Below are positions 32,557 to 40,558 of a stretch of 64,000 bases of DNA, piece by piece (positions within the stretch are counted from its first letter, which is position 1; each line of letters begins with the position of its first letter). Made by a program: the position numbers and the translations under genes. Source of the stretch: Rhizobium leguminosarum (GTDB lineage: Bacteria > Pseudomonadota > Alphaproteobacteria > Rhizobiales > Rhizobiaceae); NCBI RefSeq assembly GCF_001679785.1, contig NZ_CP016286.1, positions 310,001 to 374,000 on the forward strand. The letters are read 5' to 3'. The notes below the pieces were generated by a model, which was not told where the DNA came from, searched no databases, and was given only the letters and a program-made list of their open reading frames with translations.

Positions 32557-32694
32557 TCACTTCGGCTCCGGCTGCTGGATGACCGGCGGCGGCGTTTCGC
32601 TCTTGCCGCTGCCTTGAATGAACGGCTTGATCACCGGGATGCTCAGGATCGACGCGACCATGACCCCGATGATGATCATCAATAGCATTCTCAT
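32557..32694 (-). CDS. Small membrane protein, 45 residues
   Basis: The frame from ATG at 32694 to TGA at 32557 encodes MRMLLMIIIGVMVASILSIP, then VIKPFIQGSGKSETPPPVIQ and a short Pro/Gln tail. It has one hydrophobic segment at the N-terminus and a polar Pro-rich tail, like a bitopic small membrane protein. GAGG lies upstream. It points against the phage genes, and may be a host gene or a phage control gene. No family was recognised. Confidence 0.55.
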   Translation of the reverse strand: MRMLLMIIIGVMVASILSIPVIKPFIQGSGKSETPPPVIQQPEPK

Positions 32695-32814
32695 GGGCGC
32701 CTCGCTTCAGATCGATTGAGCTGTCTTGCGGCATGTATACGCCTCTTCGGGAATCCGAAGATTCAACATCCCTAGGCTGAAAACGTTCCATCCCACAACA
32801 GAGCACCGATAGAG

Positions 32815-33243
32815 ATGACATCCAATGACGATATCCTGCGCGCCCTCGGGCGCGTCGAAGGCAGGCTGACCGGCATCGAGGAAAACGTGGCACTTCTGCG
32901 CAACGAGGTCGGCGACGAAAAGGCCAATGCCCATGACAGCCGCGCCGTGATCCACAAGCGGCTCGACGAGCAGGCCAGGCAGATTGCCCAGCTCGATACC
33001 CGGGTGGCGATCAGCGGCGGCGCGGATGTGCATATCCGCGAGGAAATCAGAACCCTCAAGGAGACCGTCGAGAAGAACCAGGAGGCGGCGGGGCCGGCGC
33101 TTGAGGAGTGGAAACGGATGAAGACGATCGGCTACGGAATATCGGGGTTGATTGCCTTCGCCGGCCTGACGATCGGCGGGATGATTGCTTATGCGAGCGA
33201 TGGGGCTGTGGCGGCTCTACGGCATTGGTTGAAGATCAATTGA
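32815..33243 (+). CDS. DUF1515-like phage protein
   Basis: This gene encodes a 142-residue protein. The first 100 residues are a coiled coil (ILRALGRVEGRLTGIEENVA, VIHKRLDEQARQIAQLDTRV) and the C-terminus holds one membrane segment (GYGISGLIAFAGLTIGGMIA). The pattern is that of DUF1515 proteins, found in rhizobial prophages near lysis genes. It may serve as an accessory holin or membrane tether. It is the last gene of the rightward phage run. Confidence 0.7.
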   Translation: MTSNDDILRALGRVEGRLTGIEENVALLRNEVGDEKANAHDSRAVIHKRLDEQARQIAQLDTRVAISGGADVHIREEIRTLKETVEKNQEAAGPALEEWKRMKTIGYGISGLIAFAGLTIGGMIAYASDGAVAALRHWLKIN

Positions 33244-33368
33244 TCGGCGAGCACCAGGGCGCCAGCAGAATCACGTGCCCCAACCGAAGCAAACAGATTC
33301 CTAAATTTTAGGCATCGCTAACGAACAAATCTGCGCCCTGCTGGTTTTCCTCTCAGGAGGAAACAGAC

Positions 33369-33554
33369 ATGAAGAGCATGAGCAATCGCCAAGTTCGCAT
33401 TCCCGGCCCGCGAGAGCACGATGTTGCGGAGCATTGCCGCAAGTTTGGGATTAGCCCGGCAGAGGAGAAGAAGCTGAAGAAACTTCTCGGGCCGCGGGCG
33501 CCGCTGCATGAAATCCAGGCCAATGCTCCGCCGCGGCAGCCAAGGTGGCGTTAG
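33369..33554 (+). CDS. Small basic protein of unknown function
   Basis: This gene encodes 61 residues with a strong ribosome binding site (CAGGAGG before ATG). It reads VRIPGPREHDVAEHCRKFGI, then SPAEEKKLKKLLGPRAPLHE and a basic Pro-rich tail. The pattern DV-E-C-KFGIS-EEK-LKKLLG is reminiscent of DUF3606-type small proteins, but this is not firm. It opens the island of small genes right of the prophage. Confidence 0.6.
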   Translation: MKSMSNRQVRIPGPREHDVAEHCRKFGISPAEEKKLKKLLGPRAPLHEIQANAPPRQPRWR

Positions 33555-33562
33555 TCCAAGCG

Positions 33563-33650
33563 CGAAGCGGTTTCCCCGGGAATTGCATGAGGCAAAAGGT
33601 CAGAGCGGTTCAGCTTCCATGAAAGCTGAACCGCTCTGAGTCGTGGGGTC
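33563..33650. repeat. RIME-like palindromic repeat
   Basis: GCGAAGCGGTTTCC and GGGAATTGC belong to the same element as at 43212. CAGAGCGGTTCAGCTT (33601-33616) then pairs over 16 bases with AAGCTGAACCGCTCTG (33623-33638) around a six-base loop. It may also act as a transcript end for the small gene at 33369. Confidence 0.75.
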
Positions 33651-33699
33651 GCAAAAGGCTGTCCATCTGATCGTTTCACGCCGCATTACGGCATTGATT

Positions 33700-33853
33700 C
33701 AAAGATTGAGCGAAACGGAGCAGCGCTGCGAATGTGGGTAAAAGAGATTCTATTGCCGGGCTTTTCAGTCATCGATTTTGTTTAAGATGTGGGCCGGCTG
33801 CTCGGCCTGCCACACTCCGATCCACTCAAAGCCCTGCTCCGGCAGGGTTTTTT
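33700..33853 (+). ncRNA. Candidate small RNA ending in an intrinsic terminator
   Basis: A clear terminator, CCCTGC (33832-33837), loop TCCG, GCAGGG (33842-33847), then TTTTTTG, has no protein gene before it. Upstream, GGCCG-GCTGCT-CGGCC (33791-33807 region) forms another hairpin, and CCACACTCCGATCCACTC lies single-stranded between them. This is the shape of a trans-acting sRNA. The 5' end is a guess. The overlapping open frames lack ribosome binding sites. Confidence 0.4.
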
Positions 33854-34156
33854 GTTGGCGTTGTCGTGTGCCTATCGATTTTCACCCGGGCCGGAGTCTA
33901 TTGGTGTGCCGGCCGAATCTTGTCGGGGCAGGTGCCGATGGCCCTTCCACGGATTTTTCGGGATCGCGGCGCCGTCGCTCTGCCGGGAACTTCCGGCAAT
34001 ATCAGGGGTTTTGCCGGCGGATCGCGCGGCAGGTCTCGTCTCCTGTACCACTGCTACCCCTGCAGTTGCTGCGCGGTCCACTGATCCAAGACGGAAGGCT
34101 TTCTCCCGGCGATCGCCGGGGCGCAAAGCCAAACAGCTGCGCGCCCGGAAAGCGTG
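33854..34156. other. Stretch with no supported gene
   Basis: Several open frames overlap here on both strands, but they share no family patterns, lack ribosome binding sites and exclude each other. Nothing further was seen. Confidence 0.4.
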
Positions 34157-34357
34157 TCAGTGCCGTGGTTGCCGCGACAGCATCAGAATGTAATCGTCGG
34201 CGATATCGGCAACTACCATGGCGGCTTCCGCGGCCGTGTATCCCCTGCCGATGGCGTCGCTGACGATCTTCATCACAGCAGGTTCAAGCGCTTCCCGGCA
34301 GTCGGACAGGCTTTCGACATGCGGGCATTTTGGACGAAATTCCAAGACATTATTCAT
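34157..34357 (-). CDS. Small protein of unknown function, 66 residues
   Basis: ATG at 34357 follows GGAGGGTGTGCC. The product (MNNVLEFRPKCPHVES, then LEPAVMKIVSDAIGRGYTAA and VVADIADDYILML) is a mostly helical protein with a short polar leader. The opening NNVLEFRPK resembles other small rhizobial proteins. No function is known to me. Confidence 0.65.
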   Translation of the reverse strand: MNNVLEFRPKCPHVESLSDCREALEPAVMKIVSDAIGRGYTAAEAAMVVADIADDYILMLSRQPRH

Positions 34358-34667
34358 GGCACACCCTCCATTTGATTGAGCTCGGGACCTATGAAGGCAA
34401 GCCGGCCTCTCCCCAGAAAGGCGGCTATGGTTCCGGCGAGCTGCCTCAGGAACCAGAAGCGTTATCGTGACGCTACGATGGCATAGGAGCCGATGTATTC
34501 AAGCGCATGCTGATATTAAGGTAAGCCAGTAGGGTTAATTCGTTCGTCGATGTTGCATCGTGGCATCGCCGGCAGTTGCAAAGCCGGCAGTCGCGAATAC
34601 ATGTCAGCCAAAAGTTGCAGCGGTTTTGGGATGACGACATATTCAAGTCTGCCAGGCTATTTAAGCT

Positions 34668-34850
34668 TTAGGCGCTGATGCGCCGGCCGGCCTTGTCCGC
34701 CTCCTTGCGATTGGCGCCGTGCTTTTCGATGATGGCTTTGGCATCCTCGTTGGAAATGCGGTGTTTCTTCGCGAAGTAAATGACGTCGTAGGGGGCGTCA
34801 GCCACGGCCGCTTTGGCGGGCTGGATCTTTTTCATTGTGTCATTGGTCAT
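34668..34850 (-). CDS. DUF3606-like small protein
   Basis: This gene encodes 60 residues from ATG 34850, which follows GGAAGGAAAAATC; an upstream in-frame ATG at 34865 is less likely. PYDVIYFAKKHRISNEDAKA, then IIEKHGANRKEAD matches the DUF3606 pattern (Y-V-YWxxKFGVS-EEL-xAVxKVG). These small proteins are widespread in rhizobia and often stress-induced. Confidence 0.65.
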   Translation of the reverse strand: MTNDTMKKIQPAKAAVADAPYDVIYFAKKHRISNEDAKAIIEKHGANRKEADKAGRRISA

Positions 34851-34965
34851 GATTTTTCCTTCCATGGAAATGTTGAGCTGGACGTGCCAACGCCGCCTCC
34901 GGAGCGAGGATCGGAGAACCGGCGCTTCAAGTCGGCCTCAGTCGAAGAACTGGCTTGGTGCCGTC

Positions 34966-35202
34966 CTATCGATGCGCTCGGGCCGTCATATGTTTTTCCC
35001 AGATCTGCGTTGCCTGCGCTGCCGTGCCGGTCTTGTGAAATCGCAGCAGGTGCAGTCCTTCGTTCCGTCGTTTTTCATTAAAGGCGCTGTTTTCGTAGTC
35101 GGTGCCTTCGACAATGCTCTCGCTTTGAAGAACGGCCTTCAATTCCTGCACATAATGTCCGGTGATGTTGAAAAGCGCTTCATTCTCAGGTGCGTCTGTC
35201 AT
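34966..35202 (-). CDS. Small protein of unknown function, 78 residues
   Basis: The product begins MTDAPENEALFNITGHYVQE, followed by LKAVLQSESIVEGTDYENSA, and ends in basic ARAHR. GGGAAAACG precedes the ATG. The protein is polar without membrane segments. No family was recognised; it is placed between other small genes of the same strand. Confidence 0.55.
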   Translation of the reverse strand: MTDAPENEALFNITGHYVQELKAVLQSESIVEGTDYENSAFNEKRRNEGLHLLRFHKTGTAAQATQIWEKHMTARAHR

Positions 35203-35416
35203 CGTTTTCCCTATGAGTGGTCGCGTGGCATTGAACGCAGTGCTGCGGTTCAGCTGGCCACGTTGGTGGATGCATCAAGCAATCCGCGCCCCTATGGGAA
35301 AGGCTGGTATCGGACAGCGTTTAGCTGGAGGTGTCTGTCTGGAGTTCCATATATCATGCAGCAGCGCACCCTTGCCAATCAAGGATTAAGGCGCGGCGAG
35401 TCTGAACGCCCGCATG

Positions 35417-35872
35417 TTAAACTACTTGCCTCCCCGATACCACCTCAATCGAAATGCCGAAGAATATGGAGGGAGCAGGGCTGTCTTCGCTTTCCGAGTT
35501 TAAGGCAAGCGATCCGGGTTCCCACCAGAATGGTTGCTTCTGCAGGAGAGACCAGGCGTGGAGGCGTTCGTCATGCCGGGCCGGCGTATCGGTCAGCTCA
35601 TCATAGGTGCCCTGAACAAGCACGCTTTTCCATGTTCGATTTTCGCCGAATTCTTCAACCTGAACACAGGCCGGTGAATGGGCCCGCAATAGGTCAATCT
35701 TCAGGCCCGGCATGGAAAATACGAAAAGCCGGTCTTTTTCAAAAGCATACTGAATGGGAACGATGTAGGGATATTTCTCGCCCAGGCATGCCAGGTGGCC
35801 ACGGGTGTGGCTTGCCAGAAAGGCGAGGCAGTCTTGTTCACCCATTTCTTGCAGTTGCATCGCGTTATCCAA
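35417..35872 (-). CDS. Pyridoxamine 5'-phosphate oxidase-like flavin protein
   Basis: This gene encodes a 151-residue protein with the split-barrel FMN-binding fold. CLAFLASHTRGHLACLGEKY, PYIVPIQYAFEKDRLFVFSM, GLKIDLLRAHSPACVQVEEF and WKSVLVQGTYDEL are the standard landmarks (strand, phosphate-binding, dimer strands). Members reduce F420-like or haem substrates or bind FMN only. The reaction cannot be told here. It is the largest well-conserved member of the small-gene island. Confidence 0.85.
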   Translation of the reverse strand: MDNAMQLQEMGEQDCLAFLASHTRGHLACLGEKYPYIVPIQYAFEKDRLFVFSMPGLKIDLLRAHSPACVQVEEFGENRTWKSVLVQGTYDELTDTPARHDERLHAWSLLQKQPFWWEPGSLALNSESEDSPAPSIFFGISIEVVSGRQVV

Positions 35873-35945
35873 TTCCGTCAGCGTTCAGCCCTTAGTTTGA
35901 TAGGCAACAAAGCGTCTTCGGCTCGCGGCAACAGTCTTTGCAGCG

Positions 35946-36092
35946 CTACCAGAACACATCGTTGAGAATGATATAGACGATAAAGACCAGACAGATTGCT
36001 GGTGTCGATTTCACCAGGAAGTCGATATACCGGAACCTGCCGATATGCTGAGCCAGGCGTTTCCACGAATGGATGTTTACCGTGGAAGACAT
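35946..36092 (-). CDS. Small membrane protein, 48 residues
   Basis: ATG at 36092 follows AAAGGAGGGCATC, a strong ribosome binding site; the open frame upstream of it is not needed. The product (MSSTVNIHSWKRLAQHIGRF, then STPAICLVFIVYIILNDVFW) has an amphipathic basic helix and one C-terminal membrane segment. It resembles small stress-related inner-membrane proteins in shape only. Confidence 0.65.
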   Translation of the reverse strand: MSSTVNIHSWKRLAQHIGRFRYIDFLVKSTPAICLVFIVYIILNDVFW

Positions 36093-36163
36093 GATGCCCT
36101 CCTTTGGTTGGGGCCGGGGAACTCTGATTACCCCGGGAAGCAGCGCCCGTTCACAAGCTGCCA

Positions 36164-36526
36164 CTACACCAAATATGGGCGCCAAACATCTGCGCTACAA
36201 GGCGTGGCGGATTGCCGGTCCGGCAGAGAGGTCCCGCTGCTGTGCACGATCGCAAAGGGCGGCGCGGAGGTGCCAGGATTGCTGGGCACGTCCATAGAGG
36301 ATTGCGCTTCTACCTCAACCATCGCTTCGATCAGTTTCAGCCGATCGAGCTTCCGCCGTTGATCGTCGTAGAGCCTGCTGAGCAGCGCATAGGCCGGCCC
36401 GGAGGGTCTGCCTTTGCGCAATAGTTTCCTGATCACCATTTCCTGATCGGCAACGCGATGCGCCGCCTTCACGATATGGCGACGCGCCAGTTTCAGGTCT
36501 TTCGGGCGGTATCGTGTGGAAACCAT
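36164..36526 (-). CDS. Small helical protein of unknown function
   Basis: ATG 36526 (MVSTRYRPKDLKLARRHIVK) behind GGGGAGC is preferred to 36574. The product of 120 residues is strongly helical and basic over the first 70 (QEMVIRKLLRKGRPSGPAYA, LLSRLYDDQRRKLDRLKLIE), followed by a polar Ser/Pro tail. No family was recognised. Its 3' end lies shortly upstream of the small membrane gene at 36092. Confidence 0.6.
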   Translation of the reverse strand: MVSTRYRPKDLKLARRHIVKAAHRVADQEMVIRKLLRKGRPSGPAYALLSRLYDDQRRKLDRLKLIEAMVEVEAQSSMDVPSNPGTSAPPFAIVHSSGTSLPDRQSATPCSADVWRPYLV

Positions 36527-36605
36527 ATGCCTTGCTCCCCCTGTCTCATCCGGCAGTAGCAGGATGGTGGCCATTTCAGTTCACCGGCCGCACGCCTTCT
36601 CGCGA

Positions 36606-36869
36606 TCAGCGAAAATCTGCAGCCGTGAGCGTGAAGTTGTTTCCGCGTCGATGCTGATAGGCTCTCGATGCGGCCTCCTGAATGGCAGAGCGCGCTGCAT
36701 CAAAGGCATTGAGATAGGCGGCTTCGGAGGAGTTCTGGGTGATCGCGCTGCCGAGGGCTGCCTCTTCGACCAGAAACCGGACTTCGAACATGCCGTCATA
36801 GCCGGTGAAGCGGACGCCTTTTCGCGCTTCGTCGAAGCTGCGGCTTCTGTTGGGAAAAATAAGTGCCAT
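36606..36869 (-). CDS. DUF1488 family protein
   Basis: This gene encodes 87 residues. MALIFPNRSRSFDEARKGVR, then FTGYDGMFEVRFLVEEAAL is the DUF1488 opening (F-N-SRSFD-TR-CVRF-GYD-A-EV-FFVE), and AFDAARSAIQEAASRAY is its C-terminal helix. The family is common in rhizobia and has no known role. The gene lies in the leftward run of small genes. Confidence 0.85.
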   Translation of the reverse strand: MALIFPNRSRSFDEARKGVRFTGYDGMFEVRFLVEEAALGSAITQNSSEAAYLNAFDAARSAIQEAASRAYQHRRGNNFTLTAADFR

Positions 36870-37015
36870 TGTGGTTGATCCTTGGAAGTGGGCGGGAGCC
36901 GCTGTGCGGACCTCGAACCCGGCGATGATTATCGATGCACGGCTGGCCGGAACGGGCAGCTTGATGCCAAATGGTTGGCAATCAGCCTGCCGCCATGCCC
37001 GACCGTCGGCAGGTC

Positions 37016-37318
37016 TTAATGAATCGTCTGGACGATAACCCGGTCATCGAGCAAAGCTTGCGACGTCTTGATCAAGCGCACCGTACCAGTGATGATCTCG
37101 TCGGAATAGACAGGGTCCGCGCGCGAAATCTCGTCCGTCATATCGCGGAGGACTTTGTTTATCTCCAGCAGAGGCGGCACAAGGTCCAGCAATCCGTCGG
37201 CGGCCAGCCCGTGAGCCAAGCCTGCGATCACCTCTCTGAGGTGATCTATGAGCGCTCGCCGTTCCGAAACCGCCAGTGCCGACGGCTTTGTGAGGGTCGC
37301 TTCACCGTTCAACTGCAT
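37016..37318 (-). CDS. Small protein of unknown function, 100 residues
   Basis: ATG at 37318 follows AGGAGGATACGCATC, a strong site. The product is helical (SERRALIDHLREVIAGLAHG, LLDLVPPLLEINKVLRDMTD) without membrane segments. No family was recognised. It is divergent from the rightward gene at 37509. Confidence 0.6.
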   Translation of the reverse strand: MQLNGEATLTKPSALAVSERRALIDHLREVIAGLAHGLAADGLLDLVPPLLEINKVLRDMTDEISRADPVYSDEIITGTVRLIKTSQALLDDRVIVQTIH

Positions 37319-37508
37319 GATGCGTATCCTCCTCTCTCTAAAATGGGTTCCGCCACGCCATTATCAATGGCCGCCACCGAATGAGGTTGCGGTCAGATGG
37401 CAAAGAGCGCAAGCTGATCTATCGGCGGGCACGATACGGGCACCGCTGCTTGGGGCGCGGCAGGAAATCTGCCGCCAGTCAACCCTAGCCCCAACGAAGG
37501 AGGACGCC

Positions 37509-37913
37509 ATGTCTTCCACATCAGATCAGTTTTTCGGCGTCGGCAATTTGAGGATGCTCGATCGTATCCTGCGAAAGGCCGGCTTTCGCGGCGGCGAAAC
37601 CCACGCGGCCGATGAGGGTGAGATCACCGCCACAAGTTTCCTCATTGATTGCTTCCAGATGGGGATCGTCGATGAGGCGGCGTTGAAATCGGCGCTGAAA
37701 ATGTATCTCGCGACACAGTTGAGCTCAGGCCCGCTTCCGCAGGCAATGGAAGACGCCTCATTTGCCCGATGGCAGGATGACGGCGGCGCCCCGGTGAAAG
37801 CCTATCGGATCGCGCGGTATACGGCGTCCGGGCGTGCGGACGCACCCCTGCGGCCGCCAGCCTACCGCTTTCCCAAAACCAGGCTGCCTGAACGATTGTC
37901 CGAGATCCCGTGA
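37509..37913 (+). CDS. Small protein of unknown function, 134 residues
   Basis: ATG 37509 follows CGAAGGAGGACGCC. The product contains ADEGEITATSFLIDCFQMGI, then VDEAALKSALKMYLATQLSS, a helical region seen in hypothetical proteins of rhizobia, and a basic Pro-rich tail. No function is known to me. It begins a short rightward pair with the gene at 37984. Confidence 0.65.
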   Translation: MSSTSDQFFGVGNLRMLDRILRKAGFRGGETHAADEGEITATSFLIDCFQMGIVDEAALKSALKMYLATQLSSGPLPQAMEDASFARWQDDGGAPVKAYRIARYTASGRADAPLRPPAYRFPKTRLPERLSEIP

Positions 37914-37983
37914 ACGTCCTGCCGCGATGTCGCCGGCACCCCCGATCGATCGTCGCGATGACATGACGAACAAGGAAGAAGAC

Positions 37984-38358
37984 ATGTCTGGGATTCACGC
38001 AGATCAAAAGGACAGGGCCAGGAAAAGCAAAATCATCGCCTTCCTGCGGAAAATCGCAACCTTGGGCCCGACTGCAGACGATCTCATAGCGCAGGCGCGT
38101 CAAGCGCGATCATCGTCAGCGGAGGAGGGGATCGATAGCGCCGATGGGCAAGCCTATGGATTGGCGCGTCCACACAGAGGTCCGTTCGATAACGCGACGG
38201 CATTCAGTGCTTCCACCTACGACCATGATCTCCCGACGCGGCAGCAATTGGAGGCCGCGCAACGCAGCCACTCCGATGCGGTAAAGCAGCAAGAGGCAAA
38301 CCGCCAAACAGGCAAATTTCGTAGGCGTGCAAAGCGGACGAAGCTGAAATCTCCCTGA
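37984..38358 (+). CDS. Small protein of unknown function, 124 residues
   Basis: ATG 37984 (MSGIHADQKDRARKSKIIAF) behind AAGGAAGAAGAC is preferred; an in-frame ATG seven codons upstream (37963) is possible. The protein has a short helix (IAFLRKIATLGPTADDLIAQ) and a long disordered, charged part ending in a Lys/Arg-rich tail. It may bind nucleic acid through that tail, but this is only a guess. Confidence 0.55.
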   Translation: MSGIHADQKDRARKSKIIAFLRKIATLGPTADDLIAQARQARSSSAEEGIDSADGQAYGLARPHRGPFDNATAFSASTYDHDLPTRQQLEAAQRSHSDAVKQQEANRQTGKFRRRAKRTKLKSP

Positions 38359-38445
38359 GCAGGAGATAGAGGGGTGGACGGCGCCCTATAGATCTTCACC
38401 GACTGAGCGGTGCTTGGCTTCAAGGTCTCGCCGCTCCGGTCCGTC

Positions 38446-38471
38446 GAAAAGCCCGCGTCAGGCAGGCTTTC
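38446..38471 (-). terminator. Terminator of the Do protease gene
   Basis: Read on the minus strand, AAAGCCTG pairs with CGGGCTTTT around a short loop and ends in TTTT, 30 bases past the protease stop. On the plus strand the arms are at 38447-38455 and 38463-38470. Confidence 0.55.
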
Positions 38472-38500
38472 CCTGTTTGCAGCAACAGCTCAGGCTACCG

Positions 38501-40006
38501 TCAGGCCGCCCCAAACGGCACGGCGACGAAGGTCTTGTTGCCGTCGCGCTCGACAAGCAGCAGCACCGACTTGCGGCCGGCCTTGCCGGCATCGGCGATT
38601 GCGGTCTTGACGTCGCGGGCATTGTGGACCGGTCTGTCATTCACCGAGACGATGACATCGCCGGACTGAATGCCGGCGGCAGCCGCAGCCTTGTCCGGGA
38701 CGACCTTGGCGACCACCGCGCCGCTGATCGAGTGCGGCAGGTTGAGCTCTTGGCGCACGTCGGGTGTGAGATCGGCAAGGCCGATGCCGAGGCTCGGCTG
38801 GCCGGTGCTCTGGCCTTGGACGTCGGGGCTTTCGGCCGCCGCCTCCTTCTGGCCTTCCTCATTGGTGCCGACGGTGACGTTGAGATCGATCGTCTTGCCG
38901 TCGCGCCAGACGCCGAGGGATTTTTTGGCGCCCGGCGAAAGGTCGGCGACCAGGCGCGACAGGTCCTTCGGCGTCTTGACGCTCTCGCCGCCGACTGAGG
39001 TGACGATATCGCCCGGCTTCAGGCCGGCATGCGCGGCCGGCGTATCGGCAGTGACGGCGGCAACCAGCGCGCCGCCGGTCTTGTCGAGGCCGACGGCATC
39101 GGCGACATCCTTGGTGACCGGCTGGATCTGCACGCCGAGATAGCCGTGATCGATCGAGCCGTCCTTCTGCAGCTTGGCGACGATCGCCTTGGCCTCGTCG
39201 GAGGGAATGGCGAAACCGACACCGACGCTGCCGCCGTTCGGCGAATAGATAGCGGTGTTGATGCCGACGACATTGCCGTTGCGGTCGACCAGCGGACCGC
39301 CGGAATTGCCATGGTTGATCGGCGCGTCGATCTGGATGAAATCGTCATAGGGCCCGCTGTGCAGGTCGCGGCCGCGCGCCGAGACGATGCCTGCCGTCAC
39401 CGTGGTGCCGATGCCGAAGGGGTTGCCGATCGCCAGAATCTGGTCGCCGAGCTTCAGCCTGTCGGAATCGCCCCAGGCAACGGTCTGCAGCGGCTTGCCC
39501 GCCCCTATCTTCAACACGGCGACATCGGATTTCGGGTCGGTGCCGATCAGCTTGGCCGGCAGTTCCGTGCCGTCATCCAACGTCACCTTGATGTCGACGG
39601 CATTGTCGATGACATGGTTGTTGGTGACGATCACCCCGTCGGGGCTGATGATGAAGCCGGAGCCGAGCGCCATCGCCTGCTGCGAAGGCCGCTTTTGCGG
39701 TGCCTGGCGCGGCAGCGGGATGCCCTGATCCTCGAAGAACTGGCGGAACTGCTCATCCATCGGCGATTCCTGCTCTCCGGCGCTGACATCGGTCGCCTTC
39801 ATCGTCGTGGTGATGGTGACGACGGCAGGCTTGTCGGCATCGACGATGGAGGCGAAGGAGCCGCTCGGCGCGAGAATGCCGCCGGTATCAGAGGGCGCGG
39901 CAACGGCATTGGAGGCGTTGATGGCGAAGGGCAGGCAGGCTGCGCCGGCGATGATGGCGGCCCCGACAAGGGTTGCGGTGCGATGGTTGCGGAGGATGTG
40001 TGACAT
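38501..40006 (-). CDS. degP: Do/DegP-family periplasmic serine protease
   Basis: This gene encodes a 501-residue protease-chaperone of the periplasm. A signal peptide (ATLVGAAIIAGAACLPFAIN) ends near residue 37. The trypsin-like domain has the triad His 131 (TNNHVID), Asp 161 (KSDVAVLK) and Ser 235 (NHGNSGGPLV). Two PDZ domains follow (GYLGVQIQPV near 290 and SLGIGLADLTPDVRQELNLP near 400). The start at 40006 with AAGGGATCACC before it gives the normal signal sequence. It degrades misfolded envelope proteins. Rhizobia have several paralogs, so the exact symbol is uncertain. Confidence 0.92.
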   Translation of the reverse strand: MSHILRNHRTATLVGAAIIAGAACLPFAINASNAVAAPSDTGGILAPSGSFASIVDADKPAVVTITTTMKATDVSAGEQESPMDEQFRQFFEDQGIPLPRQAPQKRPSQQAMALGSGFIISPDGVIVTNNHVIDNAVDIKVTLDDGTELPAKLIGTDPKSDVAVLKIGAGKPLQTVAWGDSDRLKLGDQILAIGNPFGIGTTVTAGIVSARGRDLHSGPYDDFIQIDAPINHGNSGGPLVDRNGNVVGINTAIYSPNGGSVGVGFAIPSDEAKAIVAKLQKDGSIDHGYLGVQIQPVTKDVADAVGLDKTGGALVAAVTADTPAAHAGLKPGDIVTSVGGESVKTPKDLSRLVADLSPGAKKSLGVWRDGKTIDLNVTVGTNEEGQKEAAAESPDVQGQSTGQPSLGIGLADLTPDVRQELNLPHSISGAVVAKVVPDKAAAAAGIQSGDVIVSVNDRPVHNARDVKTAIADAGKAGRKSVLLLVERDGNKTFVAVPFGAA

Positions 40007-40558
40007 GGTGGTGATCCCTTGGGCGGTTGTCCCGTGCGAGAGCGTTGGCTTTGGATGGCGTCGTGGTTCCATGTCCTGGGACCTGGCGTCGGATGGCGTT
40101 TGGCGCCAATTCCTCTTGGGAACGCGCCGTCGTCGGGGGCGGCGACCGGGGGAAGAGAAGAATTGGCGCTCGGGATTCATATGATCCCACCAAGCGGATT
40201 TACAAATTAAAGTTTGATCATGTTTATATTGCCGATTTGTAAGCTAATGACTGGAACTTAATCTTCGCTCACCCAGCGTTTGAGCGGCTCAAAAATTCCG
40301 GCCTGATTTTGCTTCGCTGGCGGCCGCCACGATGTTTTCATTCGAAAATAAACGCACTTTTTCCAGGAGGCGGTGATCCGATCGCCGCATGCGCCCGTAA
40401 TTTGCCGACAGACGATCCCGCTGCCGTTTCTGTAAATTATATTCCGGGATCCTGTTGCGAATATAAAATGTTAGTAGACTCTAAATTATTTCTTCTTCAG
40501 AAAGTAAAGATCGCGAATCGAGGGCAAGCGAGACTCGCGGGCTAGATATAACGGGGCG
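40007..40558. promoter_or_regulatory. Divergent promoter region of protease and LacI genes
   Basis: These 552 bases separate two divergent genes and become AT-rich from about 40200. A perfect spaced palindrome TTTGAGC-G-GCTCAAA lies at 40279-40293, possibly a LacI-family operator. Other boxes could not be assigned. Confidence 0.4.

Noticed and set aside
6800..33400. Attachment sites or a tRNA target for the prophage
   Set aside because: Comparison of both flanks by eye showed no shared direct repeat and no tRNA gene; a repeat search with wider flanks would be needed.
33734..34263. Several overlapping rightward open frames in the small-gene island
   Set aside because: They lie over the orphan terminator, exclude each other, and lack ribosome binding sites and family patterns.
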